Source of the DNA: Pigoraptor vietnamica
Taxonomy: Eukaryota; Opisthokonta; Filasterea
Direction: 5' to 3'
Assembly: GCA_943704525.1 (NCBI GenBank)
Contig: CALSCQ010001313.1
Location: 1-37,486 of the forward strand
Length of the DNA stretch: 37,486 nucleotides
The notes beneath the pieces are model-generated. The model was not told the DNA's origin. It saw nothing but the letters and a program-made list of their open reading frames with translations, and did not search any database. The position numbers were made by a program, and so were the translations under genes. Below, piece after piece: positions 18,700 to 30,245 of the stretch. Positions within the stretch are counted from its first letter, which is position 1, and each line of letters begins with the position of its first letter.

Positions 18700-21600
18700 T
18701 CACACAAAATCCCGCATCTCCTTCCGCGCGCGCTGCCGCCGCCTCTCCTTAAAGTTGCCTTCGCCCTCCATCCCCTCCTCGTACAGGCCATCGTCCTCCG
18801 CGCGCCGCTTGCGCTTCGTCCCCACAGACTCCTCCATCACCGCGTCGCGTTCGTCGTCGTCGTCGGCGCTCGGCACGCGGACGTCCTGGCTGTCCGATCG
18901 CAGGTACGCCGCGCGACTGCCGGGCGAACCGGACATGTCCATCTCGCCATCGGCGCTGGGCGACGTCGACCGGCTGCGCTTCGCACTGTAGCCGTTGCCC
19001 GCGGGCTTTGCGTGGCCGTTCGCGCCCAGCCAGCTCTTGCCGTTCACGTGCTTCGTCTCGAATTCCTGCGCGCCAGTCGCCGAGCGTTGAGCGTGCACGA
19101 CGGGATCGTCGCCGTCGCCGTTAACTTCCGCGGCCGCCTTCACGTCCGCCGTCGCCTCGCCGTTCACGTGACCGTCCTTGGGCGCCTGTGACTGCCAGTG
19201 CTTCTTGAGGACCTCCAGGCGATAGAGCTGTGAAAAGAAATGCGAGTCGGCTGTGATTAGCAAACCAGCAAAATGGCTCAGCGAAAGCGGGCGACGGAAC
19301 GCAGGCTGAAGAACACTCACCCCGCCCTTGCCGAGGAGCCACGACGTGCGCACTTTCGCGTCGCGCTGCAGCGAGAAAGATACGTTCCGGAAATTGAGCA
19401 ACGACGCAAAGCGAGAGATTCCGCGCGGGTGTCTCTTGACATCAACACAAACCTTGAAGATGGGCACCGCGGGGTTGTTCGAGAGGCTCGCTTGACACGC
19501 GCGGCGACAGTCCGTGGCGTAGACTGTGCCATCGCGGCGACGCAGCGATCCCCACACCTGTGAAAGCGGGGATGACACTCGATTGTTCAATGCGAGTGCG
19601 ATGTGCGATTCTTTATGCTTGTTCATGCTCCGCAAGCACACTCGATGCGGCGGCGGACAACCCACACACAACTCACCGGCTGAATCTTGGCGAGAATGCT
19701 CTCGAACGGCACAGCGTACGGCGGCGTCGCCGAAGGGTCTTCGGGCTCGTACTCGTATATCGCCTTGATGATCAGGACTGCAATAGCACACAGACATAAG
19801 TTTGCATACAATCGTCACACAAGCCTCGATAGCAGTCGCCGCACATGCACACAATGACACACGCGCACACGTGCCTTGCAGAGCAGTGAGGCCGAGCTTC
19901 GACGCCACCGACTCGTCCGTTGACTCTCCCGTCCCTTCGCCCTCGTCAGCGCCGGCGTCCGCGTCGCCCGCCATTTCCTCATCGCTGTCGTCGCCCTCGT
20001 TGTTGTCGCTCGCATCGCTGCCGAACGCGCCGTCCGCGTTGTCGTCGTCCTTCTTGAGGAACCCGTTCGCATGGCGGCGCGATGAAGGAGCGCGCGCGAC
20101 GGGTGCCTGTCCGTTCGGGCTGGCTGCGACTCCGTTGGGCCCGTTCGTCGCTCCGTTTCGCGTGGTCTGCGCAGTGCCCACCATGAGCATGTTCTGCCGC
20201 AGCACGGCGTGGCCAATCGAGCGCTCGCGTACGCTGCCGAGAGCGCGCAACTCTGCCTCGGTGGGTTCGCCCCACTGAATGGCAGCCTCGGTCTGCAAAG
20301 CCGCAGCAGATTAGAGGGTGAACTCCCAACTCTACACACACACACACACACAACGCAGGGATACGAGACAAAGTTTCACCCACTCGTCGAAGCAGCTCTC
20401 GTGCGTGGTCGGTGATGTGCCACAGCGACGAATCCTCGGCGTCCCTCTGCGAAACCCTCACCGTTAGTGCAAAACTGAAATCGAGGGCTGCAATGCTCAA
20501 TAGCTGCACACCAAGAGCCACTCACCCGGAAGATCGGGTTCGAATTGGAGCTATTTGTGAGGCTCGACATGACCGACCGGCGGCAGTCGGGCGCATACCG
20601 AGTGCCGTCCCGCTTGCGAAGGTTGCCCCATGTCTGCAAAAAACACACTGTCAGAAAGTGGGTCGCACGAAAGAGTGTGACTGGCCTGAAGTTGTTGGAA
20701 ACCACAAGGGCCGGCAATTCCGCGCACGACACGCGCCGACGCACCTTGCCCACGTGCTCGCACACAGAGTCGACGTGGCCAATTCCGCCTTGCTCGCGGA
20801 TGGACTCGATGATGAGCGCTGCAACGGCCCACACACTGCCTTAGTCACACGCCCAGGCAACTGCGTGCTGCAACAGCGCACACAAGATGCACGTCACGCG
20901 CAACGCACCCTGGAGTTCTGTGATGTCGGTGAAGGGTCCCCGCGCGGGAAGGTCCTGCTCGCCGTCGCTCTCGTCGTTGCGCTGTTTCGGATCTCAAACT
21001 TCAGTCTCGGTGTGCACATGGGCGACACACAAACCACTTGCAGCGCAGAGTGAGAGCGAGTGTAAACAGACTCACCCCAAGGCGCTCTTCCGTCGTGCAC
21101 AGCGACCACCCCGACCCCATGTACGGCGCCGGCTGCGACGTCCGCAATCAGAGACAGATGAGTACCCAGACGCAAAGCGCAACTGTAACACGAATGTAAC
21201 ACACCTTGAAGAGACGGAACTCTTGGCCCTGACCCTTCAGCGTGTTTTCGACGACAGCCCTGCGCAGGTGGGACGTAGACGGATGAGTCATAGCACGCAA
21301 CGGCCGAACTGGCCCAGTGCCGGGACGATGGCAAGAGGGGGGCAGCTATACCCACCTGATCTTCGTGTGATACGGAATGCCATCCTTGCGGCGCACGTTC
21401 TGCCACCTCTGCGACACACGCGAGGGTCAGTCAGCATAAACGAGGCAGAAAACTGAGTATGACCGAACGCAATCAGCGCCACCGAGAACAGAGAGATCGA
21501 TTAACAGGCGGCTCACATTTGTAACGTGGTCTATGATGTCTTCCGTCGAGCACGCGTTTCCGCCCTTCTGGATCGCCTCCGTCACGGCCACTGCGCAACA

Positions 21601-22098
21601 CCAGTCAGTCAAACAACAGCCAAACAACAGCCAGTAACAGCGGGCGAACACGCACGAAGGCCACACTGGCCACACGCACCTTGGATGTCCGTGAGGCGCG
21701 GGAATCCACTGATGATGCTGGCGAGAGGATGCCGCCCGTAGTTTGCCAAGTTCGAGGCAATGTCCTTGCGCTGAAAGGAGCAATGGGAAAATGGTCAGTG
21801 ACGACACTCAAACAGCGCGGCACAACTCAGCGCGGCCGATCAACATTCATATCGACAGAACGGAATCAGACACACTTCAAGCAAAGGGGCCGCTGCGCAC
21901 CTTGCTCTCGATCCCTGCGAATGCGGGCCGCAAGTGGCCCATGTGAGAGTCTCCGACGATGTCCGTCCCGGTGAGAAACCACACGGACAGCGAGGGCACC
22001 GCCCTGAGCGTGGCCTTGTGGTCTGAGCGCCGAATGCTGCGCACCAGCGGGTACTTGCGCTGCTTGCGCCTGTTCAACATTTTCAAACGGTCCGCCAT
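18700..22098 (-). CDS. Nuclear protein with three winged-helix-like modules (680 residues)
   Basis: Fifteen exons, all phases consistent: 22098-21901, 21770-21680, 21590-21517, 21408-21356, 21259-21205, 21132-21076, 20981-20909, 20818-20745, 20633-20526, 20446-20384, 20292-19875, 19777-19677, 19557-19453, 19365-19321, 19227-18700. Three related modules of about 60 residues share a helix like ALIIESIREQGG, then W.NLRKRDGT.Y..DCRR, then SL.N and P.F. They start near residues 97, 201 and 422. The pattern of helix, helix, W, basic helix and final strand resembles a winged helix, faintly forkhead-like, but I cannot assign a family. Between and after the modules are acidic, low-complexity stretches (FGSDASDNNEGDDSDEE) and a C-terminal nuclear signal (KRKRR) with an Arg-rich end. 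DNA or chromatin binding is inferred. The start at 22098 is the first ATG after an acceptor-like CGCAG, so a 5' untranslated exon is possible. Confidence 0.85.
19778..19874 (-). other. GC-AG intron in the winged-helix gene
   Basis: The exon ends CTGCAAG and the intron starts GCACGTG on the minus strand; it ends ATTGCAG. The phase (1) and position, directly after a Leu-Gln, match the introns that open the other two modules. No GT donor nearby keeps the frame. Confidence 0.78.
20335..20352 (-). repeat. Short (CA/TG)9 tract in the winged-helix gene
   Basis: Nine CA units on the plus strand, read as TG in the transcript. They lie in the intron between exons 10 and 11, about 30 bases downstream of the donor. 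Confidence 0.85.
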
Positions 22099-22664
22099 GG
22101 TCGGAGCACTGCGAGGAAGATGACACGACGACTCAGAGACGCGATCGATCCTAGACAACTGTGTCAGTCCCACATGGGTTCAACCAGGGTTGAGCGCGAT
22201 GATGTCCACGCACAGGTGGGAAAGGGCGAGGCAAGTTCACAGACCCACAGAAACACACTGCCGGACTGAGAGGCATCGGCACCGATTTTTACACCACGCT
22301 TACAAGCACAGCTCTAGCACAGCTCTGATAGGCACAGCTGTTCGGTGCTTGGACATCCAGCCATGCCCACCTGTTGTAAGTTCGCAGTGAGTCCGCTGCG
22401 CGAGGGGTTGCCTCGGCCGACCGAAAAAAGTCGATGATTGTTCGCAGTTGGGAAACACTCGCCGAAAAAGATCGGACTTGCCGGACTTCGAAGTTGCTTG
22501 GAAGTTTCGCCTCTCGGATCTCGGGTAGCGACACTAGCCAGTTACCAACGCAAGGGTGAGAACGGCAAGTCGCACTTCAGTGGCTGGTTAAGTCCAAACT
22601 ATGAAAATAAGTCCACCAAGTGCACCAGCACATCTCCATAAGCGTGCCGTACGAAAACGAGAAG

Positions 22665-23085
22665 TTTGAAGGGACTCTGCACTTGGACAAGTACACGATC
22701 GCGAAGACGCGCATCCATCGAACGCCCCAACTTCACCCACCTCGGGTTTTGCGGCTCCCCCGATTGCAAGTTGGAGTCAAAAGTTCAACGCGCTGGACTT
22801 GCAAGCTATCGACAACTTTGATCGCGAGTGGGGAGTCGGATTTCGCAAAACGGCGTGCGTCAGCCGGCCACGGGAGTGAGATTCGGAGGTTGCTGAGAGG
22901 ATGCAACGCCATGGAAGTGCGGGGTCGTCAACGGGTGTGTGTATTGGAGACATGCGTAAGTGGGGGAACATGCGGCCACCAATTAAGGTAACTGCAAATT
23001 GAAAATGGTAGCAAAAGTTGACGAGATCGGCAACCGTTCTTCAATTGTCGAATGCCCGAACCCAATAGTGGAGGGCGTTGAAAAG
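22665..23085 (+). other. Possible decayed coding segment of unknown family
   Basis: Short plus-strand stretches read like real protein, for example one ending WSQKFNALDLQAIDNFDREW, one with GDMRKWGNMRPPIK and one with VECPNPIVEGVEK. The last two run into donor-like AAG|GTAACT and AAG|GTGAGC. No continuous model could be built and no family recognised. It could be a degraded host gene or mobile-element remnant. Confidence 0.3.
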
Positions 23086-23089
23086 GTGA

Positions 23090-23360
23090 GCAACATAAAA
23101 AATAATAAATAATTACTTGTAAAATATTTTGTTGTACCGTATTTTATTTTCAAAGTCGAGTATTGCATTTGTCATGATTTCTCGTTTATTACCAAAACGC
23201 TTCTACGTCTAAATACAAATTCACACGAATAAGAATAAAACAAATAATTAATTTTTGCGGAGTCCAAAAATGCGGAATGGTGTTCCGGAAACAGCGTAAC
23301 CAAATAAATTACAAATCACTCCAATACTATGGAATTTCTATTGATTTTTCAATTTAATAA
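23090..23360. other. AT-rich patch
   Basis: About 270 bases are rich in A and T runs (ATAAATAATTAC, AAATATTTTGTTG), unlike the GC-rich surroundings. No frame or repeat end could be identified. Confidence 0.6.
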
Positions 23361-23639
23361 CGCAGCGCACTTGCCAAAATTTACCCGCGCACCCACAGCG
23401 GTATTTTTCAACACCTCATTCCTGAAGCCCGATTGGTCCCACTGGCAAATTGCGCGCGCGTCGCCCCGATCCCCGCACCATTCAAGTTACCCATCCCTCG
23501 GCGGGTCCACTTGATTGACGCTGTTGAACATTTCATTGCGTTAGCATGCTATGTTTCAGGCAGTTCGATTTCAGGTGGCTGCGTGCATTACGATCGCCAA
23601 GCACAGTTTATGTAGTCATTTCGGCCATATGTGGTGCGC

Positions 23640-25220
23640 CGCCGGCGTGTGTGATGCACACGGCTGAGCCCGTGTCAAGACAACGACACTGCCGAAAGCC
23701 GGCGGCGCGCCAGCCGTCGCCCGGCAGTCGTGGCCGGCGGCCGAGACGCCGGCGGCCCGTGCCTGATCAGTTCAGTTAGCCAAAACTGAGCCGCAGAGGT
23801 CGGGCGCTCGACCGGACAAACCTCCGCCTGTCAGTCGGGCCAGCATAGTCACACGGGCGTGCGCCGGGCGGCCGGCCGTGGCCGCGGACTGCCGCCGGCC
23901 GGCCGGACTGATCGGCACTGACTCTATTCCGCGCCGGCGGGGCGACGGCCGCCGCGGCCTCCGTCTGCAAACGACTGAACTGGGTCACGGACGACCAAAA
24001 CTGTTAGTGGCTCGAATCAGCAGTATACCGGGCCGCCGGCAGAACTGACAGTCCGGCACTGCGCCGGCAACCGGGGCCGTCAGTCAGTGCGAGACTGCCC
24101 CCGGCGCTGACCGTCTCGGCAAGTCAGTCAGCCACATGCCAGCCCGCACTGCCGAACGGCCGCGGGCACTGCCGGCCGAACAGGCAACTGCCTTGCGCCG
24201 GCGGCGACGGTCACTGAATACGGGCCGGCCGGTATCAGTTCCTACTGATTAGAACAATTCCCTATATCGTACAGCACGTGCAGTGCAATGCCGCGGGACT
24301 GGCCGTCAGTCGGGCCGGCACACGGCCGGGATCAATTGCAACACGGGTAGTTCAGCAATCGGTCACTGGCTGAGATGAGACTGGGCACCACTGCAAATCA
24401 CTCAATGCCGGCCACGTCACTCACCCTTTCCAGGCACTGCTGATTCCGAGCCTCATCCTATCAGTTGCAGCTTGCATTACCCGCCGTCGGCCGTGCGGGC
24501 CCTTAAGAATGTCGGGGGCCACAGTGTGACTGACGCCGCCGCCGGTGAAGTCTCAGCAGCACTGCCGTGGCGACCGGCCTTCGGCCGCCCGGGGCCAGCG
24601 CAGAGGATCACTCCGCGCCCCAGCGGCTATGCGGCGAAACCGGCTGTGAAAAGCACCCGTTGATGAACATGTGCATAACACAGATCACACATCGCCCCAC
24701 TGGCATTATTGCCGCAAAGCGTTCCGCCGGCGGACAGATGACCCGGGCACACCGTGCAGTCCGACGGGTCGCTCACTGGACTTAGTCGCACCGGAGACGT
24801 TGTAACGAGCATTCTCGGCGGTGACCGGCCGCGGCGGCCTGAACTCGGAAACACGGGACGGCCAGGTAGCAATCAGAGAGCAGCGTAGCGACTGACAACA
24901 GGCTGGCAACGAGCGATGGTGGCCTCAACTGCATTCTTGAATGACACACCGAAACGCCGAGAAGTCACTCACCGTCGGTCGGCACCGCCGGTCCGCCGAG
25001 GCTAGAACAGCAGACTCGATATCGGGACTCTGTCAGATCAGCAAATCCGGATTTGGCACTCAGAAGCCAAATCAAGTCGGAATGGTGAAGCACCTCTCGT
25101 CCATCTTAGCCGCGCTGAAGGCGCGTGCGCGTTTGTTGTGGCGTGCAGGGCATGCATCCCCTGCACGGCACTTTCCGCCGTGAGTGCCGGCGAGTCATGA
25201 AAAGCCAGTCCGCCGGCGTC
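23640..25220. other. GC-rich island enriched in CACTG/CAGT and GCCGGC words
   Basis: This 1.6 kb stretch has no frame over about 80 codons, few A or T runs, about sixteen GCCGGC hexamers by eye in its first 1.1 kb, and very frequent ACTG/CAGT (such as GCACTGCCG, GTCAGTCAG). The words occur on both strands and are irregularly spaced, so it is not a simple tandem satellite. Its class is unknown. Confidence 0.55.
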
Positions 25221-25434
25221 TGAGTCAGCATCACAGTCACTGGTGCGGTTATGAACTGAAGTTGAGAGACGTCACTGCGTGCGTTGCAAATAACAATGCA
25301 TTCCCTCGTCATTCCACTCGCTTTTCCACACGAGACTTTCACGCAACTTATGCACTCATACGACACGCGACGCGACGCAACTCATGACCAAAACCTTTTC
25401 CCCATTTTTTTTTGGCGACCGATGAACGTGCCTG

Positions 25435-25444
25435 ATCACGTGAT
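25435..25444. promoter_or_regulatory. E-box palindrome ATCACGTGAT
   Basis: A ten-base palindrome around CACGTG, about 490 bases upstream of the CCDC92 start. CACGTG is the classical basic helix-loop-helix site. Functional use is unproven. Confidence 0.3.
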
Positions 25445-25462
25445 TAGAGTAAAGCCGGGATT

Positions 25463-25475
25463 ACTCCTTGGCAAC
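25463..25475 (+). promoter_or_regulatory. Possible RFX X-box upstream of CCDC92
   Basis: ACTCCTTGGCAAC fits the degenerate X-box pattern RYYNYY-N(1-3)-RRNRAC. RFX factors drive many ciliary genes in animals and some relatives, and the downstream gene is a centriole/cilium-linked family. The pattern is loose and could be chance. Confidence 0.25.
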
Positions 25476-25936
25476 GGGGATTTTCCATATTGAGAGTGCC
25501 GAGTGGTTGGGAATCCATCGATTGGCTGACAGTGAACGCTATGACACACACACACAACCTCTCTCCCTCTCTCTTGCGCGCACACGCCAAGAGCGATGAG
25601 AGCGCGTGTACGTCTGCTTTGTACTCTACTTGTGTAGATGACCTTTGCTTTGCATGATTATTTTACCTCCATAGTTTGAAAGCTTTAGGGCGTTGAAAAT
25701 CGCGTGCGAGTACGACACGCAGCGCACCCACAGACGAAGCTTTTATCGAAAGCCGTAGCGTCTGAACCGGAATGGGCGCCTGAGTGAGCGTCCAACTTGC
25801 CCTGCGTTGGGGCCGCGAATTGAAGTCGTCGACCGGTATGTTCGGGAGTGCTCCTTCACCGTTTGCGACCGACTCGTGCTTATGCATTCCACATCGCACT
25901 CAGGTTCTTGTTCGACTGCCAGACGCACCGAACAGC

Positions 25937-27163
25937 ATGGACCAAGGCGAAGCGCTGGCACTGGCGCTTCAGCGGGTGCGCAATCTTGAGTCTGCGGTGG
26001 CGTTCATGCAGAGGGAACACGGGGCAACACTCACGGGCCTCCACGGCGAGATTGCGCGGCTGCAGGGACGATGTGCCGACCTCACCTTCCAACTCGCGCT
26101 CAAGGAAGACATAATGAACTCGGAGCAAGGTGCGTCTGTGGTTTTGCCGCGCTTTCCCACTGCGTGTGGTGCACTTTTGTACGTCCCCGTTTTTCTGCAA
26201 ATTCAACACTAGCTCATCACCGATTTTTGCGCAGTCGGCAGCGAAGTTGTCCTCCGCTTTGAGAGGGACCTTTCTCTCCTCCACGCGCGCAACGGCGCCC
26301 TCGAACGCGCGGCGAAGGAGAGCGACTCGAAGATTGACGAGCTGGAGAAGGAACTCTCGGCGCAGAGGCGGCGGCACAAGGAACAGCTGCAGCGACGGGA
26401 CGCGACGATCGCAAGGCTTGGCAACGAGTTGGAGGAGCGCGCAAGGACGATCGCTCGCCTCACTGCGCAGATTCAGCGTGCTGGTCCTCACGGCGCCATC
26501 GAAGCGACCGACGGGCCCGTACCCGCATCGTCCACGCGGCATCCGGGGTACCGGCACGCCGCCATGTCCGTGGACTCTCACGTGCACCGTCGCGCGCGTG
26601 TGGAAGCGGCGCAGCACGAGCCCTCGCACGACGACGACGTCATTGACTGGTCTGTCGCCGCCCTCATGGCGCGTCCGCCCGAAGAACGCCCTGCGTCTGC
26701 GCGGCGGCGGCCTTCGTCAGCGGCATCGCTCGGCGGGTCCTCCCGCCCCACATCGGCTCGTTTCGTGCCTCCGCTGCCGCCACCGAACAGCGTGCCCGAT
26801 GCAAAGTACGGCGTGTTGCCGCCCATCAACCCGTCGGCTGTGTGGGCCGTGGGAGGGCGGGGCGAGGATGATGTGGACGAGGGGTCGACGCCGTTGCCAC
26901 CGCCGACGCCCCCACCAGGATCGAGTGGGCGCGTGCGGCGTGTTGTGCGCGCGAGGGCGGATGGAATGGCGCGTCTGTCGCGGGAAAGCAGCGTAGGGGA
27001 CGCGGTGTGCGATGATGCTCTGGTGAACTCGCTCTCGACGGTGTCGTTGTCTGCGTCGCGGGGTGCGAGCGGCATGCATGAGGACGCGCACGAGGGCGTC
27101 GTGCGGCCACTCGGCACTGCCGACGCGAAGAAGGCGGTCGCGTCCCAGCCGCACCGGTCCTGA
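25937..27163 (+). CDS. CCDC92: CCDC92-family coiled-coil protein
   Basis: Two exons, 25937-26129 and 26235-27163 (phase 1), encode 373 residues. The first 60 residues match the CCDC92 N-terminal signature: NLESAVAFMQREH, TLTGLHGEIARLQ, C.DLTFQLALKE. A long coiled coil follows to about residue 165, ending ELEERARTIARLTAQI as in the family. The remaining 200 residues are Pro/Ser/Arg-rich and look disordered, with DDDVIDWSVAALMARPPEERP as a possible short motif. In vertebrates CCDC92 localises to the centriole/ciliary region; by inference this organism may have centrioles. The frame is open upstream of 25937, so a longer N-terminus is possible, but this Met sits about 13 residues before the conserved block. 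Confidence 0.87.
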
Positions 27164-27727
27164 CATGCGCTTGGGGTCGTCGCTGGCGTGCGTGTATAGG
27201 AGTGAATGTATATGCGTGTGCGCGTGCGTCGCGTTGCGTGCGGTCGGGCTTTTCGGGGGTCGCGATCGGGACCTTCGTTTGTGTTTCTGTGTTGTATAGT
27301 GTGGGCGATGTCTGGGGTCGGCGGTGCCGCACCATTCACTCGCCACGATTGTGTGACCGCATGCGTCTGAGGACGCGTGCAGACGATATCGAGCACACCG
27401 CTTTGTCGCGGTGCGCGACGTCCCCTCTGGTGATGTCTGTTTCTTTGCGGGAGCGGACGGACCTCCGTTGGTGGGCAATGAAAAAGTTATGGAAGAGAAC
27501 AGTAGTGTCGCCTGCGAAGCCGAGAACTTGAACAATAGTGTCGTCTGCGATGCCATCAACTTTATGTTGGGGCGCTGGTGGCAATTCACGGGGCTGTGCC
27601 GGCGCTCTGTGCTTGGGTGCTTGACCCTGTAGCTATTCAAGAAGATAAGACTAAGAGAATCTTGCATTGCACGCGCGTCATAATGGGTGGTCGAATCTGG
27701 GACTTCATTCCGAGCGCCGTTGGCAAC
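27164..27727. other. Convergent gap between CCDC92 and SET1
   Basis: This 564-base stretch separates two facing stop codons and should hold both 3' untranslated regions. Only short frames are present and no repeat or RNA gene is visible. Confidence 0.55.
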
Positions 27728-28055
27728 TCAGTTGAGGGAACCGCGACACGAGGGCGCGCCGCAGAAGCACGGGATCTTCTCGTCCTCGATGGGGAACTTG
27801 TAATCGTAGGTGATCTCCTCGCCAGGGGCAATGTCTCGCTTTGCGTAGATGGCGATGCGCTTCGAGCCGTCGGCAAGAATTATCGACGCCTTGCAGTTGG
27901 GCTGGGGGGCGGAGAGGGGACGGTTGGGTCGATTGGCACTTGAACAGGCGCACGACGACAGACGGTACAATAAAAGGCACACACGCACGCACACACACGC
28001 GCAGGCTTGAAAATGCGACTAGAACACACACGACAACAGATGGACAGACACAAAC

Positions 28056-28110
<55 letters not shown>

Positions 28111-30190
28111 CACTCACACATACACACACGCGCGCGCAGGCATGAAATCACAAACCCTCCTCACCTCGCAGCTATGGTTCATAAACCTCGCAATGCTGCC
28201 CTTGCGCGTCGAGTCCACGACAAAGTCGTCGTCCAATCGGAACAAGTAACTGCTGCCGATGCCCTGCCGCTCGTACCCCTTCTCGCGGTTGTCGGCGACT
28301 TCGCTGCGCACAACCTCACCGACATACTCGATCACCATGTCGTTCATCGCAATCGCCTCGTTCGTGAACAGGCCCCAATCGTGGATGAGCGACCGCCCAA
28401 ACCGCAGGCTCTTGCTGCGACCCGACAGCAGGTTCAGCTGCATCAACTCGCTCGCCTTCGAGTCGTTGACGACCGCGTTTACAAACCGCCGGTGATTTAC
28501 GCGCTGGCTGCGCGACGACGACGTGCCTCCCACTCCCTCCACCCCAGCGGCTCCCGACGGCGCGACCTGCGACGCACCCGACGCAACCACGGTGCCGACG
28601 ACACCGCCGACATCGGCCGCATCGTCGTCCCCCGTTTGCTTGATGTTGTCGTAAAGATAGCCAGTCGCGCCAGCAAACAGTTCGGGGACGACATACGACG
28701 GGTCCTTTCGCCGCTGCGCGCGCTCAAATTCGGTGGCCTTTCGGTAGGGCAGCAAGCGGCCGCAGCTGAGTTCGCCAGACAGCCCATGCGAGGCTGCCGC
28801 GAGTGCCAGCTCCGCAGCGACTTCGGCACGGGCAGACTCGCGCCACAGCGCGGGAGGGCAGCCGGCCAGGACAACCGCGTTCCCACCAAGCGCCCCTTCG
28901 GCCTTCGCAGCATTTCCGTCGATTCCGTAGCGAGTCTCCAACCGCCACCGCCTCAGCGTCTCTTCGTGCTCCACGCGGAGCTCGGCAGCCGCCTCCTCGA
29001 GCATCGCAAGGTCCTCATCGTCGACAGAGCGAAAGAGAACGCCGAGTGACTCACGCACGCTCTCGGTGGAGGGCGCATCCGCTGCGGAAGCAATCGATGC
29101 CAGCGACCGCGACACGGTGACAAACGGGTCCTCGTCCGCAAGCATGGAGCGCGCCAGCGGTTCGAAGGACGGCGGCGGGACAGGGACGGCGGCCACCCCC
29201 TCTCCTTCTGCGCCCACAACGTCAATGAAGGCGCTCTCGTCTTCGTCGCGCGCAGGTCGCTTTGGTGCAGGAACCGCACTCTTCTTTCCCTTCTTGCTCC
29301 TGTCCGCAGTGGCACCGGGGACGGCCGACGCGCCCGCCTTCTTCTTCGCGGCGGCCGCGTTCTTTCGCTTGCCCGCGCCATCGCTCCCAACGGCCGCTCC
29401 CTTGGCCTTCGCCCCTTTCTTGGTGGGCTTCGACGGAACCTTTGCCGTCGCCGGTGTGCTACCCTCCCAATCGCTGCCTCCGTCACTCACAACAAAGTCG
29501 TCAGACTTTGCGGGTGCGCGCTTCTTTTTCTTCGCCGCACCCGCGCCGTCGTCTTCTTCCTGGCGCGCCCTCTTTCTCTCCCGCACCTCCTCGCCTGCGC
29601 CCTCCTCCGGCCCAACCGATCGGCGCGCGTCCCGCGCGCGCATCGCTCTCGGTTGAAACGCAGCGAGGAGCTCCGCATCCAAATCCGACACGGCGCTGTC
29701 CTTCCTTTCCACGCGCGCCCGCTTTGCAGGCGGCTCATCCGCCTCGCTGTCAGGGCCCGACCCATCCCCACCGACGCCGTCGTCGCCGTTCTCCAACTCC
29801 TCTTCTTCCCTCTGTCGTCGCTGCTCGCGCTCCAATTTCCGCTTCAGCTTGCGCGCCCTCTTCTCCTCTCGCAAACGACGCCGCTCGGCCTTTGCCTTTC
29901 GCCGCTCTTCCTTCGCCCTCCGCCGCTCCTCTTCGTCCGTTTCGCTCGCCTGCGACTGCGAACAAGGCACGGTGAGCGCGAGTGGAATGATTGGCTAAAG
30001 GGAAAAAAAAAAAAAGTTGGGACAGAGAGTACAAGAGCTATAAGAAGATGCCCACCTCGCTGCCTTGCGCATCGTTCAACGCGGGCTCAGCAGACGCGCT
30101 CGCCGGAAGACCTTTCTTCTCATCGCGCGCGATGCTTGAAGCAGCGGTAGCCTGAAGCCATACAAATGAATACTGGCGAGATGCAAGACG

Positions 30191-30245
<55 letters not shown>

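Larger units (their letters stand above)
22099..25936. other. Gene-poor 3.8 kb region
   Basis: The largest stretch without a clear gene. It holds, in order, unremarkable sequence with the winged-helix promoter (22099-22560), a possible decayed coding segment (about 22665-23085), an AT-rich patch (about 23090-23360), transition sequence, a GC-rich word-biased island (about 23640-25220) and the CCDC92 5' flank. No tRNA, rRNA or clear terminal inverted repeat was found. Confidence 0.6.

Noticed and set aside
20530-20560. A tRNA-like GGTTCGAATT string
   Set aside because: It lies inside a coding exon of the winged-helix gene and no cloverleaf arms flank it.
23640-25220. A CRISPR array or simple satellite
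   Set aside because: Words are short, irregularly spaced and on both strands; there are no equal-length repeats with spacers, and the window is eukaryotic.
27841-29049. A 402-codon plus-strand frame over the SET domain exons
   Set aside because: Antisense to an unmistakable SET/post-SET region and runs through a microsatellite.
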